This document shows positions 53,371 to 62,315 of a stretch of 64,000 nt of DNA, one piece after another. The translations under genes and the position numbers were made by a program. The DNA is from Immundisolibacterales bacterium. GTDB lineage: Bacteria > Pseudomonadota > Gammaproteobacteria > HK1. Each line of letters starts with the position of its first letter. Position 1 is the first letter of the stretch. Location: positions 1-64,000 of the forward strand of contig JAPOPW010000048.1 in the NCBI GenBank assembly GCA_026712715.1, in the 5' to 3' direction. The notes under the pieces were generated by a model. The model saw nothing but the letters and a program-made list of their open reading frames with translations. It was not told the DNA's origin and did no database searches.

Positions 53371-54300
53371 TCAGCCTTCCCGCTCTTCGCGCTGCATGGA
53401 CCACAGGAAGTACGCGATGAAGCCCAGCATGATGAGGAACAGCACCACCGCGATCGCCGCGCCGTAACCCATGCGGAAACCGTACTCGGACAGGGCCTTC
53501 TCGAACATGTAGAAGGACAGGACCCGGGACGATCCGAACGGGCCGCCGTCCGTCATGATCGATATGAGGTCGAAGGAGCGCAGCGCCCCGATGATCGTCA
53601 CCACGAAGGCGATGAAGGTCGCGGGGCGGAGCTGGGGCAGAACCACGTGCCACAGCATCCGCCAGCCCCGCGCTCCGTCCAGCCGTCCCGCTTCCACCTG
53701 TTCGGGATCGACCGCGTTCAGCCCCGTCAGATAGAGGATCATGCAGTACGCGGTCTGCGGCCAGAGGCCCGCGACGATGATTCCGTAGGTTACGAGCGTC
53801 GGGTCACCGAGGACGTTGAGCGGCCCGGTGCCGAGCCAGCCGAGAATGGTGTTGAGGAGCCCGAACGTCGGGTCGTAGAACCAGGTGAAGACGAGCCCCA
53901 CGACGACCTGGCTGATGACGAAGGGGAAGAAGAAGAGCGACTTGTAGAGCCGGATGCCGGTGACCGTCTGGTTCAGGAAGATGGCGATGAACAGTCCCGC
54001 GGGGACCGCGAGCAGATAGAGGACGAGCCACTTGAGGTTGTTCCACAGGGAGGTCTCGAACGCCCGATCCTTGAAGAGCTTCTGGTAGTTCTCCACGCCG
54101 ACGTACCGGGCTTCGCCGAGGCCGTCCCACTTGTAGAGGGAGATCTCGAAGCTCTGGAATATCGGAAAGATGACGTAGAAAAGGAAGAAGAGCACGCCGG
54201 GCGCGAGAAACAGCCACGGCGCGATGGCGCGACGGTGGCGGTGAAACCAGGTCTCTGTCGGCGTTCCCGCCCCGGGCCGGGCGAAGGCGGCGTCAGCCAT
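53371..54300 (-). CDS. Sugar ABC transporter permease, MalF type
   Basis: 309 residues, six membrane helices, CUT1 family. EAA loop: EQVEAGRLDGARGWRMLWHVVLPQLRP. The N-terminal hydrophobic stretch is IAPWLFLAPGVLFFLFYVIFP. It forms the translocation channel with the MalG-type partner. It follows the binding-protein gene after 111 bp that contain a strong hairpin, which probably lowers permease mRNA relative to the binding protein. Confidence 0.92.
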   Translation of the reverse strand: MADAAFARPGAGTPTETWFHRHRRAIAPWLFLAPGVLFFLFYVIFPIFQSFEISLYKWDGLGEARYVGVENYQKLFKDRAFETSLWNNLKWLVLYLLAVPAGLFIAIFLNQTVTGIRLYKSLFFFPFVISQVVVGLVFTWFYDPTFGLLNTILGWLGTGPLNVLGDPTLVTYGIIVAGLWPQTAYCMILYLTGLNAVDPEQVEAGRLDGARGWRMLWHVVLPQLRPATFIAFVVTIIGALRSFDLISIMTDGGPFGSSRVLSFYMFEKALSEYGFRMGYGAAIAVVLFLIMLGFIAYFLWSMQREEREG

Positions 54301-54375
54301 CGCGGTACCCCCTCGCGCCCGGGTGGTTCGCGGTCGTACCGGTGGGCCGCAACCCGGACCCGGCGCCGGGGAGGA

Positions 54376-54397
54376 CCGGGGCGGCAGCGCGCCCCGG
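54376..54397 (-). terminator. GC hairpin between binding-protein and permease genes
   Basis: CCGGGGCG (54376-54383), loop GCAGCG, CGCCCCGG (54390-54397): a perfect 8-bp all-GC stem 15 bp after the binding-protein stop. Lacking a T tract, it is best read as an attenuating or RNA-stabilising hairpin within the operon. Confidence 0.5.
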
Positions 54398-54411
54398 CCC
54401 CGGTTCCCGGA

Positions 54412-55659
54412 CTAGTAGATGTCCTGGCGGGCCGATTCGAGCCGCTCCAGGATGTCGTCCAGATTGTCGGGGAACACCATGAACTCCTGGAATCCTTCCA
54501 TGGCGGCCTTGGCCATCTCGGCCGGGGCGTCGCGGTCGAAGAACTGGGCGACGCCGCCCGGAGAGTTCCGTGACAGCATCTCGAAGCCCTGGCGCAGGAA
54601 CTCGTCGTCGTCGATGGCGGACTGCGCGTTGATCGGGAGCTGACCGAGGTTCTCCCCGTTGTTGATGATGGTCTGGTTCTCGGCCGAGACCACGTAGCGC
54701 AGGAACTCGCGCGCCGCTTCCTTGTTCTTGGCGTTCGCCGGAATATGGAAGGTATCGGTCGGGGCGTCCTCCGCCTTGGCGACGCCGGGGGTGATCTCGA
54801 CGAACTGGTAGAAGTCCAGCTTGTCGTCGGTGAGGCCCGCCTCGCGCATCGGCGCCACCGAGAAGTTGCCCATCAGGTAGGCCGTGGCCTCGCCGTTGAC
54901 GATGAAGGGCAGCGCCTCCTGCCAACTGTAGGTCTGATGGTTGGCGATGAAGCCGCCCATGTCGATGAGCTCGCGCCACTTGGCGAAGACCGCCCGCACG
55001 CGCTCGTCGGTCCATTCCACCTCGCCCTGGGTCAGCGCCATGTGGAAGTCGTAGCCGTTGGTGCGAAGGTTCAGGTAATCGAACCATCCGCCCGCGGTCC
55101 AGAGGTACTTCGTGCCGATCGTGTAGCAGGCCCGGCCGGACGCCACGATCTTCGCGCAGTTCGCCTTTTCCTCCTCCCACGTCGCGGGCTCCTCGAGGCC
55201 CAGCTCGTTGAAGATGTCCTCGCGATAATAGACCCCCCACTGGTAGTAGGAGTAGGGCACTCCCCACTGCTTGCCGTCGATGGTCATGGCGCCCTTGGTC
55301 GACGCGAGGTTCTCGGCGATCTCGGGCTCGCGCCAGAGATCGGAGACATCCTCGAACAATCCCGCCGAGACGTAGGGCCGCATGCGGTTCGCGGCATACC
55401 AGGTGGCCACGTCCGGGGCGTCGGCGGTGAGGAAGTTGCGAATCTGGGTCTTGTACGCTTCCCGATCGATGATCGTGGTCTCGATGTTCAGATCCGGATG
55501 CAGCGCTCCGAACCGGGCGATCATCGCCTCCATGGTGGCGCGCGGCGCCGGATTCGAAGTGTCGAGGAAGATCTTGAGCTCACCGCTCAGCCCGGCGGAC
55601 GCGGGCAGGGTCAGGAACGTAGCCGTCGCGAGCGCGGCGGCCTGGAACATGGAACGCAT
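54412..55659 (-). CDS. Sugar ABC transporter substrate-binding protein
   Basis: 415-residue periplasmic cluster B binding protein. A Sec signal peptide (MFQAAALATATFLTLPASAG) ends near residue 23; the mature part shows GELKIFLDTSNPAPRATMEAM, LNIETTIIDREAYKTQIRNFL and WGVPYSYYQWGVYYREDIF, all typical of CUT1 (oligosaccharide) receptors. With the adjacent galactosidases, galactose-containing oligosaccharides are the likely ligands (inference). First gene of the minus-strand operon. Confidence 0.92.
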   Translation of the reverse strand: MRSMFQAAALATATFLTLPASAGLSGELKIFLDTSNPAPRATMEAMIARFGALHPDLNIETTIIDREAYKTQIRNFLTADAPDVATWYAANRMRPYVSAGLFEDVSDLWREPEIAENLASTKGAMTIDGKQWGVPYSYYQWGVYYREDIFNELGLEEPATWEEEKANCAKIVASGRACYTIGTKYLWTAGGWFDYLNLRTNGYDFHMALTQGEVEWTDERVRAVFAKWRELIDMGGFIANHQTYSWQEALPFIVNGEATAYLMGNFSVAPMREAGLTDDKLDFYQFVEITPGVAKAEDAPTDTFHIPANAKNKEAAREFLRYVVSAENQTIINNGENLGQLPINAQSAIDDDEFLRQGFEMLSRNSPGGVAQFFDRDAPAEMAKAAMEGFQEFMVFPDNLDDILERLESARQDIY

Positions 55660-55737
55660 GGTGTTTCTCCTGGAGGGTGGTAGGCTGTTCGAGACTCATT
55701 ATCTCGCATTTCGCAGCGAGACGACGGGAGAGCGCGG

Positions 55738-56796
55738 ATGTCCAGGGTGAGCCTCGACGGCGTCGTCAAGCGCTACGACGAGGTCCAGGTGGTCCATGGA
55801 CTCGATCTCGAGATCGAGGACGGGGAATTCTGCGTCTTCGTCGGTCCTTCCGGCTGCGGGAAGTCGACCCTGCTGCGAATGGTGGCCGGGCTGGAGGAGA
55901 CCACCGCCGGGCGCATCCGCATCGGCACCCGGGACGTGACGCACGAGGATCCGGCACGCCGGGGCGTCGCGATGGTGTTCCAGACCTATGCGCTCTACCC
56001 CCACATGACGGTGGAGCAGAACATGAGCTTCGGCCTGCGGATGAACAAACATCCGCCGGCGGACATCCGTGCCCGGGTCGCCGAGGCGAGCCGGATCCTC
56101 AAGCTGGAGGAGTACCTCCGTCGCAAGCCGAAGGCCCTCTCCGGCGGGCAGCGCCAGCGGGTGGCCATCGGCCGCGCGATCGTCCGCGGCCCGGAAGTGT
56201 TCCTGTTCGACGAGCCGCTCTCGAACCTCGACGCGGAGCTTCGGGTCGAGATGCGGGTCGAGATCGCGCGCCTGCACCAGGAGATCGGAGCGACGATGAT
56301 CTACGTCACCCACGATCAGGTCGAGGCGATGACCCTGGCCGACAAGATCGTGGTGCTGCGCGCAGGAAAAATCGAGCAGGTGGGAGCGCCGATGGATCTC
56401 TATCGCGACCCGGCGAACCGTTTCGTGGCCGGTTTCATCGGATCGCCGGCCATGAACTTTCTCGACGGATCCGTGGCCGACGGTGGGGTGGACGCCCCGG
56501 CCCTCGCGATGCTCGTTCGTCCCGGGGTCTCGCTTCCCCCCGCGGGAACCAGGATCAAGGTCGGGTTGCGCCCCGAGCACCTGACGATCGCGCCCGGCGG
56601 GGCGACGCACCGGGTGGAGCTGACCGAGGCGCTGGGCGGGGTGTCCTACGCCTATCTCGTCTCGCCGACCGGCGAACGCGTGATCGTCGAGGAACGGGGC
56701 GACGACCGCGTGTCGGCGGGAACGACCGTGGGCCTCGCTTTCGATCCCCGTCACCTTCGGGTCTTCGAAGCCGAGACGGGCATTCGCGTTCGTTGA
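55738..56796 (+). CDS. Sugar ABC transporter ATP-binding protein, UgpC/MalK type
   Basis: 352 residues. Walker A VGPSGCGKSTLLRM, signature LSGGQRQRVAIGRAI, Walker B FLFDEPLSNLDAEL, His switch VTHDQVEAM and a C-terminal TOBE/regulatory domain (KVGLRPEHLTI). Such MalK-like ATPases serve CUT1 permeases. It lies divergent from the binding protein with only 78 bp between, where both promoters must sit, so it probably powers the same transporter. GGGAG precedes the ATG. Confidence 0.93.
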   Translation: MSRVSLDGVVKRYDEVQVVHGLDLEIEDGEFCVFVGPSGCGKSTLLRMVAGLEETTAGRIRIGTRDVTHEDPARRGVAMVFQTYALYPHMTVEQNMSFGLRMNKHPPADIRARVAEASRILKLEEYLRRKPKALSGGQRQRVAIGRAIVRGPEVFLFDEPLSNLDAELRVEMRVEIARLHQEIGATMIYVTHDQVEAMTLADKIVVLRAGKIEQVGAPMDLYRDPANRFVAGFIGSPAMNFLDGSVADGGVDAPALAMLVRPGVSLPPAGTRIKVGLRPEHLTIAPGGATHRVELTEALGGVSYAYLVSPTGERVIVEERGDDRVSAGTTVGLAFDPRHLRVFEAETGIRVR

Positions 56797-56893
56797 GACG
56801 GCCCGGGAGCGATGCGCGCCGGGGCGGCCGCGTTTCATTGCGCGCCGTCCACGGATTAAGATAGCGCCGGCCCGGGCAAGGACGACGTAAACC

Positions 56894-57376
56894 GTGAACG
56901 AGACGCAGCACGCCATTCGCCTGGGAACGCTTCTGGTCGTCCTCTGGATCGTGCTGTCGGGCCACTTCGCGGCCCTACTGCTGTTTCTCGGGGCGGGCTC
57001 GTGCGCCCTCGCGCTCTTCATCGCGCTGCGCATGGATCGGGTCGACGGCGAGGCGATCCCCCTCGCCATGCGCGCCGGGGCCTGGATCCGTTACACGGGG
57101 TGGCTCGGCGTCGAGATCGTGAAGTCGAACCTCGCGGTGGCCCGGGTCCTCGTCGACCCTCGCCTCCCGATCCGGCCCTGCGTGTTCCAGGTGGACGCGA
57201 CCCAGCGGTCCCTCCTCGGACACGTCGTCTTCGCGAACTCGATCACCCTCACCCCCGGCACGGTGTCGATCGATCTCCACGGCGACGCGATCGACGTCCA
57301 TTCGCTGCTCGAACCGGATCTCGGGGCGCTCGGGGAGATGGATCGGCGCGTTTCGGCCATGGAACGCTCACCGTGA
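56894..57376 (+). CDS. mrpE: Mrp-type antiporter subunit E
   Basis: 160-residue membrane protein, start GTG 56894. Two hydrophobic segments (LGTLLVVLWIVLSGHFAALLLFLGAG) then LGVEIVKSNLAVARVLVDP and ITLTPGTVSIDL are the MnhE/MrpE signature. Minor subunit of the multisubunit cation/proton antiporter. First gene of the mrp operon; its stop overlaps mrpF (GTGA). Confidence 0.92.
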   Translation: MNETQHAIRLGTLLVVLWIVLSGHFAALLLFLGAGSCALALFIALRMDRVDGEAIPLAMRAGAWIRYTGWLGVEIVKSNLAVARVLVDPRLPIRPCVFQVDATQRSLLGHVVFANSITLTPGTVSIDLHGDAIDVHSLLEPDLGALGEMDRRVSAMERSP

Positions 57377-57693
57377 CCGCGTTCGGAACGGGAATCGCCG
57401 GGGTGGGGGCCCTGGCCGTGCTGGCCGCGATGGGACTCGCCATGTTCCGCGCCCTGCGCGGGCCCACCGTCTACGACCGGATCCTCGCCGTCAATCACTT
57501 CGGGACCCTTACCGTGCTCCTCATCGCGGCCGCGGGATTCCTCTCGGGACGGCCCGAATTCCTCGACATCGCCCTCGTGTACTGCCTCATCAGCTTCATC
57601 GGCACGGTGGCGGTGCTCAAGTTCTTCGAGTACGGGGACCTCGGCCACGCCGGGAGCGACGAGCGGCCGCCGGCCGCCGGAACCGGGTCCTGA
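57373..57693 (+). CDS. mrpF: Mrp-type antiporter subunit F
   Basis: 106 residues, three membrane helices. FRALRGPTVYDRILAVNHFGTLTVLLIA is the MnhF/PhaF signature. Start GTG 57373 overlaps the mrpE stop by four bases. A Gly/Pro tail ends 4 bp before mrpG. Confidence 0.92.
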   Translation: MTAFGTGIAGVGALAVLAAMGLAMFRALRGPTVYDRILAVNHFGTLTVLLIAAAGFLSGRPEFLDIALVYCLISFIGTVAVLKFFEYGDLGHAGSDERPPAAGTGS

Positions 57694-57697
57694 TCGC

Positions 57698-58048
57698 ATG
57701 GTCGCCGCCGACCTTCTCGCGGCCCTCTTCGTCCTCGCCGGCGGGTTCTTCCTGGTGGTCGGCGGCCTCGGCCTGGTGCGCCTTCCGGACCTCTTCACCC
57801 GGATGCACGCGGCCGGAGTCGGCGACACCCTCGGGGTGGCGCTCTTCATGCTCGGCTTCATGTTCCTCGTGGATCTCGGGGGGGTGACCCTGAAGCTCGG
57901 GCTGGTGCTGCTGTTCCTGCTCCTGACCGGGCCGGTCGCTACCCATGCCCTGGCGAAGGCCGCGCTCCACGGGGGCGTGCGTCCCATCGCCGAAGGCGTC
58001 CGGACCACCGGTCCGGGAGCCACCGTGGATCCGCCATGGAATACGTGA
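57698..58048 (+). CDS. mrpG: Mrp-type antiporter subunit G
   Basis: 116 residues, three membrane helices. LVVGGLGLVRLPDLFTRMHAAGVGDTLGVAL is the MnhG/PhaG hallmark. Its last four codons overlap the start of the next gene, so translation is coupled. Confidence 0.93.
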   Translation: MVAADLLAALFVLAGGFFLVVGGLGLVRLPDLFTRMHAAGVGDTLGVALFMLGFMFLVDLGGVTLKLGLVLLFLLLTGPVATHALAKAALHGGVRPIAEGVRTTGPGATVDPPWNT

Positions 58049-58563
58049 TCAACACCGTCCTCCTCGCGCTGCTCGCGGTGACCGCGGGGGCGATCGTGCA
58101 TCTTCGCAACCTCTTCGCGGCGGTGATGCTGGTCGGGATCTACAGCCTGCTCACGGCCGCGCTGTTCGTGATCCTGGACGCCGTCGACGTGGCGTTCACG
58201 GAGGCGGCGGTCGGGGCCGGCATATCGACCATCCTCATGCTCGCCGCCCTCGCCCTCACCGGACGCGAGCAGACGGCCGCGACCGGCCCGAGCGCGGTCG
58301 GCCTCGCGGTCGTCCTCGCCACCGGCGCGGCCCTCGTGTGGGGCACCCTGGACATGCCGCATTTCGGCGATCCGAACGCTCCGGCCCACGTTCACGTGGC
58401 CCCGCGCTATCTCGAGGGCACGCTCACCGAGATCGGGATCCCCAACGCGGTCACCTCGGTGCTGGCGAGCTACCGCGGCTACGACACCCTCGGCGAGGTG
58501 TTCGTCATCTTCACCGCGGGCATCGGCGCGCTGGCGCTCCTCGGGGGAAGACGCGAGAGCTGA
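58036..58563 (+). CDS. DUF4040/MrpB N-terminal-type antiporter subunit
   Basis: 175 residues, five to six membrane helices. FAAVMLVGIYSLLTAALFVILDAVDVAFTEAAVGAGISTILMLAAL (read here by its AFTEAAVGAG core) is the DUF4040 motif, equal to the C-terminal part of MrpA in classical operons and to MbhD-like subunits of archaeal complexes. The rest, with YDTLGEVFVIFTAGIGALALLG, matches the MrpB N-terminal region. It shows that the MrpA function is split here. Starts inside mrpG. Confidence 0.88.
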   Translation: MEYVINTVLLALLAVTAGAIVHLRNLFAAVMLVGIYSLLTAALFVILDAVDVAFTEAAVGAGISTILMLAALALTGREQTAATGPSAVGLAVVLATGAALVWGTLDMPHFGDPNAPAHVHVAPRYLEGTLTEIGIPNAVTSVLASYRGYDTLGEVFVIFTAGIGALALLGGRRES

Positions 58564-58568
58564 CTGCC

Positions 58569-58976
58569 ATGCGCCACCACCACGTCCTCCACGTCGTCGC
58601 GAAGATGGTGATCCCCCTCATCCTCCTCTTCGCCCTGTACGTCCAGTTCCACGGCGACTTCGGACCCGGGGGCGGGTTCCAGGCCGGGGTCATCTTCGCC
58701 GCGGGACTCATCCTCTACGGTCTCGTGTTCGGGGTGGACCGGCTGCGCCGCACGGTTCCACCGGGCGTGGTGCGGGGGCTCGCGGCGGCCGGGGGGCTGC
58801 TCTACGCCGGGGTGGGGGTGGCGGGCATGGTGCTTGGCGGCGCGTATCTCGACTACGGCGTGCTGCTGCCCGATCCGATGGCCGGACAGCACCTCGGCAT
58901 CCTGCTCATCGAGCTCGGCGTGGGCGTCACGGTGGCGGCGGTCATGACGAGCCTCTTCTACTGCTTCGCGGGCTGA
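58569..58976 (+). CDS. mrpB: Mrp-type antiporter subunit B
   Basis: 135 residues, four membrane helices. VVAKMVIPLILLFALYVQFHGDFGPGGGFQAGVI is the MnhB/MrpB signature. It begins five bases after the DUF4040 gene and precedes mrpC by 18 bp. Confidence 0.93.
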   Translation: MRHHHVLHVVAKMVIPLILLFALYVQFHGDFGPGGGFQAGVIFAAGLILYGLVFGVDRLRRTVPPGVVRGLAAAGGLLYAGVGVAGMVLGGAYLDYGVLLPDPMAGQHLGILLIELGVGVTVAAVMTSLFYCFAG

Positions 58977-58994
58977 CGGCCGGGGGACGGAACG

Positions 58995-59357
58995 GTGGAC
59001 GCGTTTCTCGGGTACTACAACTACTGGATCGTCATCGCGCTGATGATGACCGGCCTCTACACCGTCGCGGCGAGCGGAAACCTCGTCAAGAAGATCATCG
59101 GCCTCAACATCTTCCAGACCTCGGTGTTCCTCTTCTTCATCTCCGTCGGAAAGGTGTCCGGAGGCACCGCCCCAATCCTCGCCGAGGGGTGGACCCGGTA
59201 CTCGAATCCGCTTCCCCACGTGCTCATCCTGACCGCCATCGTGGTCGGGGTCGCGACGACCGCGGTGGGACTCGCGCTCATCGTGCGCGTCAACCGGGCG
59301 TACGCCACCATCGAGGACGACGAGATCCGCCGTTCCGACCTGCCCGATTCTTCATGA
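58995..59357 (+). CDS. mrpC: Mrp-type antiporter subunit C (NuoK-like)
   Basis: 120 residues, three membrane helices, homologous to NuoK of complex I. ALMMTGLYTVAASGNLVKKIIGLNIFQTSVFLFFI contains the NLVKKIIGLNI motif. ILTAIVVGVATTAVGLAL carries helix 3. Start GTG 58995. The stop overlaps mrpD (ATGA). Confidence 0.93.
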   Translation: MDAFLGYYNYWIVIALMMTGLYTVAASGNLVKKIIGLNIFQTSVFLFFISVGKVSGGTAPILAEGWTRYSNPLPHVLILTAIVVGVATTAVGLALIVRVNRAYATIEDDEIRRSDLPDSS

Positions 59358-60826
59358 TCGCTTCCCATCTGCCCGCGCTCCAGGTCGTGGTGCCGCTCGT
59401 CGCGGCGCCCGTGTGCGTGCTGCTGCGCTGGAGCCGGGTCGCGTGGATGGTGGCGATGGCCGCGAGCCTCTTCGCGGTGGGAGGCGCCTGGTGCCTGCTC
59501 GCGGGCGTGCTGTCGGCGGGGCCGACCTCGTACTTCCTCGGCTCCTGGGCGGCGCCGTGGGGGATCGAGTACCGGGTCGACGAGACGAACGCGTGGGTGA
59601 TGCTCGTGGTGAGCGTCATCAGCGCCGTGTCGCTCCTCTTCGCGCGGCGGAGCGTCGAGCGGGAGGTCGAGACCGACCGCATCCATCTCTTCTACACCGC
59701 CTGGCTGCTGTGCCTCGCCGGCCTGCTCGGCATGGCGGTGACCGCCGATGCCTTCAATGTCTTCGTGTTTCTCGAGATCTCGTCCCTTTCCACGTATGTC
59801 CTCGTCAGCCTCGGCACGCGCCGCGAGGCGCTCGTCGCGGCCCTGCGCTACCTCGTGCTCGGCACGGTGGGGGCGACGTTCTTCCTGATCGGGGTCGGCC
59901 TTCTCTACCAGGTGACGGGAACTCTCAACATGGGGGATCTCGCGACCCGCATCGCCCAACTCGGACCCCACCGCACGGTGACCGCGGCGTTCGGATTCCT
60001 CGCCGTCGGCATCGCGGTGAAGAGCGCGGTGTACCCGCTCCACACCTGGCTGCCGAACGCCTACGCCTTCGCCCCGTCCGCCGTGTCCGCGTTTCTCGCC
60101 GGCACCGCGACCAAGGTGTCGCTGTACCTGCTGCTCCGGTTCCTCTTCACCGTGTTCGGCCACGAGTTCGTGGCCGGCGGACCGGTCCCCGTCCTCCTCG
60201 CCCTCACCGGGGTCGCCGCGGTCGTCGCGGCCTCGGTCGCGGCCGTCCGCCAGGATGACGCGAAACGCCTGCTCGGATTCTCCAGCGTCGCGCAGATCGG
60301 CTACCTCGTGCTCGGGGTGAGCCTGCTCACGACCGAAGGGGTGGCCGCGTCGCTCATCCACCTCTTCGGCCACGCGCTCATGAAGACCGCGCTCTTCGTG
60401 TGCCTCGGGGCCATCGTGTATCGCATCGGATCGGCGCGGATTGACGACATGGCCGGAATCGCAAAGCGCATGCCGTGGACCTGCGCGGCGCTGGTGGTCG
60501 GAGGTCTCAGCCTCATCGGGGTGCCGCTCACCGCCGGCTTCGTCGGCAAGTGGTATCTCGTGGCGGCTGCGCTCGAAGCCGGCTGGTGGCCGGTCGCGGC
60601 GGCAATGTTGCTCGCTTCGCTCATCGCCGTCGCCTACGTCTGGAAGTTGGTCGAGTCCGCGTACTTCCGCGCGCCGTCCGCTCGAGTGGCGGCCGCGCGG
60701 GGGGCGCCGTTCTCGATGGTCGCCGCCGCGTGGGGGCTCTCCGGAGCCAACATCTGGTTCGGCATCGACACGAGCCTGCCGATCGGGGTCGCCAATCGGG
60801 CGGCGGCCGCGCTGCTCGGAGGATAG
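59354..60826 (+). CDS. mrpD: Mrp-type antiporter subunit D (NuoM/N-like)
   Basis: 490 residues, about 14 helices, the proton-channel fold of NuoL/M/N. The key charged residues are visible: Glu in FLEISSLSTYVLVSLG (helix 5) and Lys in GIAVKSAVYPLHTWLPNAY (helix 7), with the downstream KVSLYLLLRF. It moves cation or proton across the membrane. ATG 59354 overlaps the mrpC stop. Confidence 0.94.
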   Translation: MIASHLPALQVVVPLVAAPVCVLLRWSRVAWMVAMAASLFAVGGAWCLLAGVLSAGPTSYFLGSWAAPWGIEYRVDETNAWVMLVVSVISAVSLLFARRSVEREVETDRIHLFYTAWLLCLAGLLGMAVTADAFNVFVFLEISSLSTYVLVSLGTRREALVAALRYLVLGTVGATFFLIGVGLLYQVTGTLNMGDLATRIAQLGPHRTVTAAFGFLAVGIAVKSAVYPLHTWLPNAYAFAPSAVSAFLAGTATKVSLYLLLRFLFTVFGHEFVAGGPVPVLLALTGVAAVVAASVAAVRQDDAKRLLGFSSVAQIGYLVLGVSLLTTEGVAASLIHLFGHALMKTALFVCLGAIVYRIGSARIDDMAGIAKRMPWTCAALVVGGLSLIGVPLTAGFVGKWYLVAAALEAGWWPVAAAMLLASLIAVAYVWKLVESAYFRAPSARVAAARGAPFSMVAAAWGLSGANIWFGIDTSLPIGVANRAAAALLGG

Positions 60827-62287
60827 GTGGAAACGCCGGCCCTCTTCCTGTGCCTGGCGCTGCCTCTCGCCGGGGCGGCGCTCGTCCTCCTCCTCGGGCG
60901 CTGGCCGAACCTGCGCGAGGCCGCGAGCCTCGCCACGGGGGGCTGGCTGTTCCTCGAGGTCCTCGCCCTGCTTCCTGCGGTGGAAGCGGGCGATCGTCCC
61001 CGGGCGGTGCTGGTCTCGGTGATCCCGGAGATTCCCCTCGCCTTCGAGGTGGAGCCGCTCGGGATGCTGTTCGCCCTCGTTGCGAGCTCTCTCTGGATCG
61101 TCACCACGATCTACTCGATCGGCTACATGCGCGGGCACGGCGAAACGAATCAGACCCGGTTCTACGCCTGCTTCGCCATCGCCATCGCGAGCGCCATCGG
61201 GGTCGCGTTCGCGTCCAACCTCCTCACCCTGTTCGTCTTCTACGAGGTCCTGACCCTTTCCACCTATCCGCTCGTCACCCACTCGGGGACCGACGAGGCG
61301 AGACGCGCGGGAAGGGTCTACCTCGGCGTGCTTCTCGGCACCTCCATCGCCTTCCAGCTCTTTGCGATCCTCTGGGTGTGGGTACTCGCCGGAGAGACCG
61401 GATTCCGCTCCGGGGGCATTCTTGCCGGCCGGGCGGACCCGCTCGCGACCACGATTCTGCTCGCTCTCTTCGTGTTCGGCATCGGCAAGGCGGCCGTGAT
61501 GCCGTTTCACCGCTGGCTGCCCGCCGCGATGGTCGCCCCCACCCCGGTAAGCGCCCTGCTGCACGCCGTGGCAGTGGTCAAGGCGGGGGTGTTCGCGGTG
61601 CTCAAGGTGGTCGTCTACGTGTTCGGTCCCGGGCACCTCGCGGCAATCGGCGGGACCTCCGGCTGGCTCATCGCGGTCGCGGCCGTGACCATCCTCGCCG
61701 GCTCCCTCGTCGCGATGAGGCGTGACAATCTGAAGGCGCGTCTCGCGTACTCGACGGTCAGCCAGCTCTCGTACATCGTGATGGGCGCCCTCGTTGCAAG
61801 CGTGTGGGGGATCGTCGGAGCGGGGCTCCACATCGTCATGCACGCGTTCGCCAAGATCACGCTCTTCTTCTGCGCCGGAGCCGTGCTGGTCGCCCACCAT
61901 CGGACCGAGGTGAGCGAGCTCGATGGCATCGGGCGCGCCATGCCGATCACCATGGCCGCGTTCCTCGTCGCGAGCTTGAGCATCGTGGGACTGCCCCTGC
62001 TCGGGGGCATGTGGAGCAAGTGGTACCTCGCCCTCGGGACGATCGAGTCGGGCCGCTACGAGCTGCTCGCGGTGCTCATGCTGAGCTCGCTCCTGTCCGT
62101 GGCCTACCTGCTGCCGATCCCGGTTCGGGCGTTCGCTCGGCCGAGTCCCGGTGGCGGGAGCGGGGAGGGGATCCGGGAGGCTCCGTGGCCCTGCGTGCTC
62201 GCGATCGTGTTGACCGCGACCGGCTGCCTCGTCCTGTTCTGGTTCGCGGAACGGTGGCTCCGGCTGCTGTCGCAGCTCACGGGCTAG
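60827..62287 (+). CDS. Second MrpD-like subunit (NuoL/MrpA N-like)
   Basis: 486 residues, GTG start directly after the mrpD stop. About 14 helices. Channel residues: Glu in FVFYEVLTLSTYPLV and Lys in GIGKAAVMPFHRWLPAAM, then HAVAVVKAGVF. It is the length of an MrpD and lacks the extra C-terminal part of MrpA. Having two such channels, plus a separate DUF4040 subunit, replaces the single large MrpA of Bacillus-type operons. Confidence 0.9.
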   Translation: METPALFLCLALPLAGAALVLLLGRWPNLREAASLATGGWLFLEVLALLPAVEAGDRPRAVLVSVIPEIPLAFEVEPLGMLFALVASSLWIVTTIYSIGYMRGHGETNQTRFYACFAIAIASAIGVAFASNLLTLFVFYEVLTLSTYPLVTHSGTDEARRAGRVYLGVLLGTSIAFQLFAILWVWVLAGETGFRSGGILAGRADPLATTILLALFVFGIGKAAVMPFHRWLPAAMVAPTPVSALLHAVAVVKAGVFAVLKVVVYVFGPGHLAAIGGTSGWLIAVAAVTILAGSLVAMRRDNLKARLAYSTVSQLSYIVMGALVASVWGIVGAGLHIVMHAFAKITLFFCAGAVLVAHHRTEVSELDGIGRAMPITMAAFLVASLSIVGLPLLGGMWSKWYLALGTIESGRYELLAVLMLSSLLSVAYLLPIPVRAFARPSPGGGSGEGIREAPWPCVLAIVLTATGCLVLFWFAERWLRLLSQLTG

Positions 62288-62315
62288 TCCGCCGGAACCG
62301 CAGGGTCTCCTCTGG

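Noticed and set aside
59057..61900. A 947-codon open frame antisense to mrpC-mrpD
   Set aside because: Only Glu/Arg/Gly/His-rich low-complexity translation with no motif; the sense strand has well-conserved antiporter genes.
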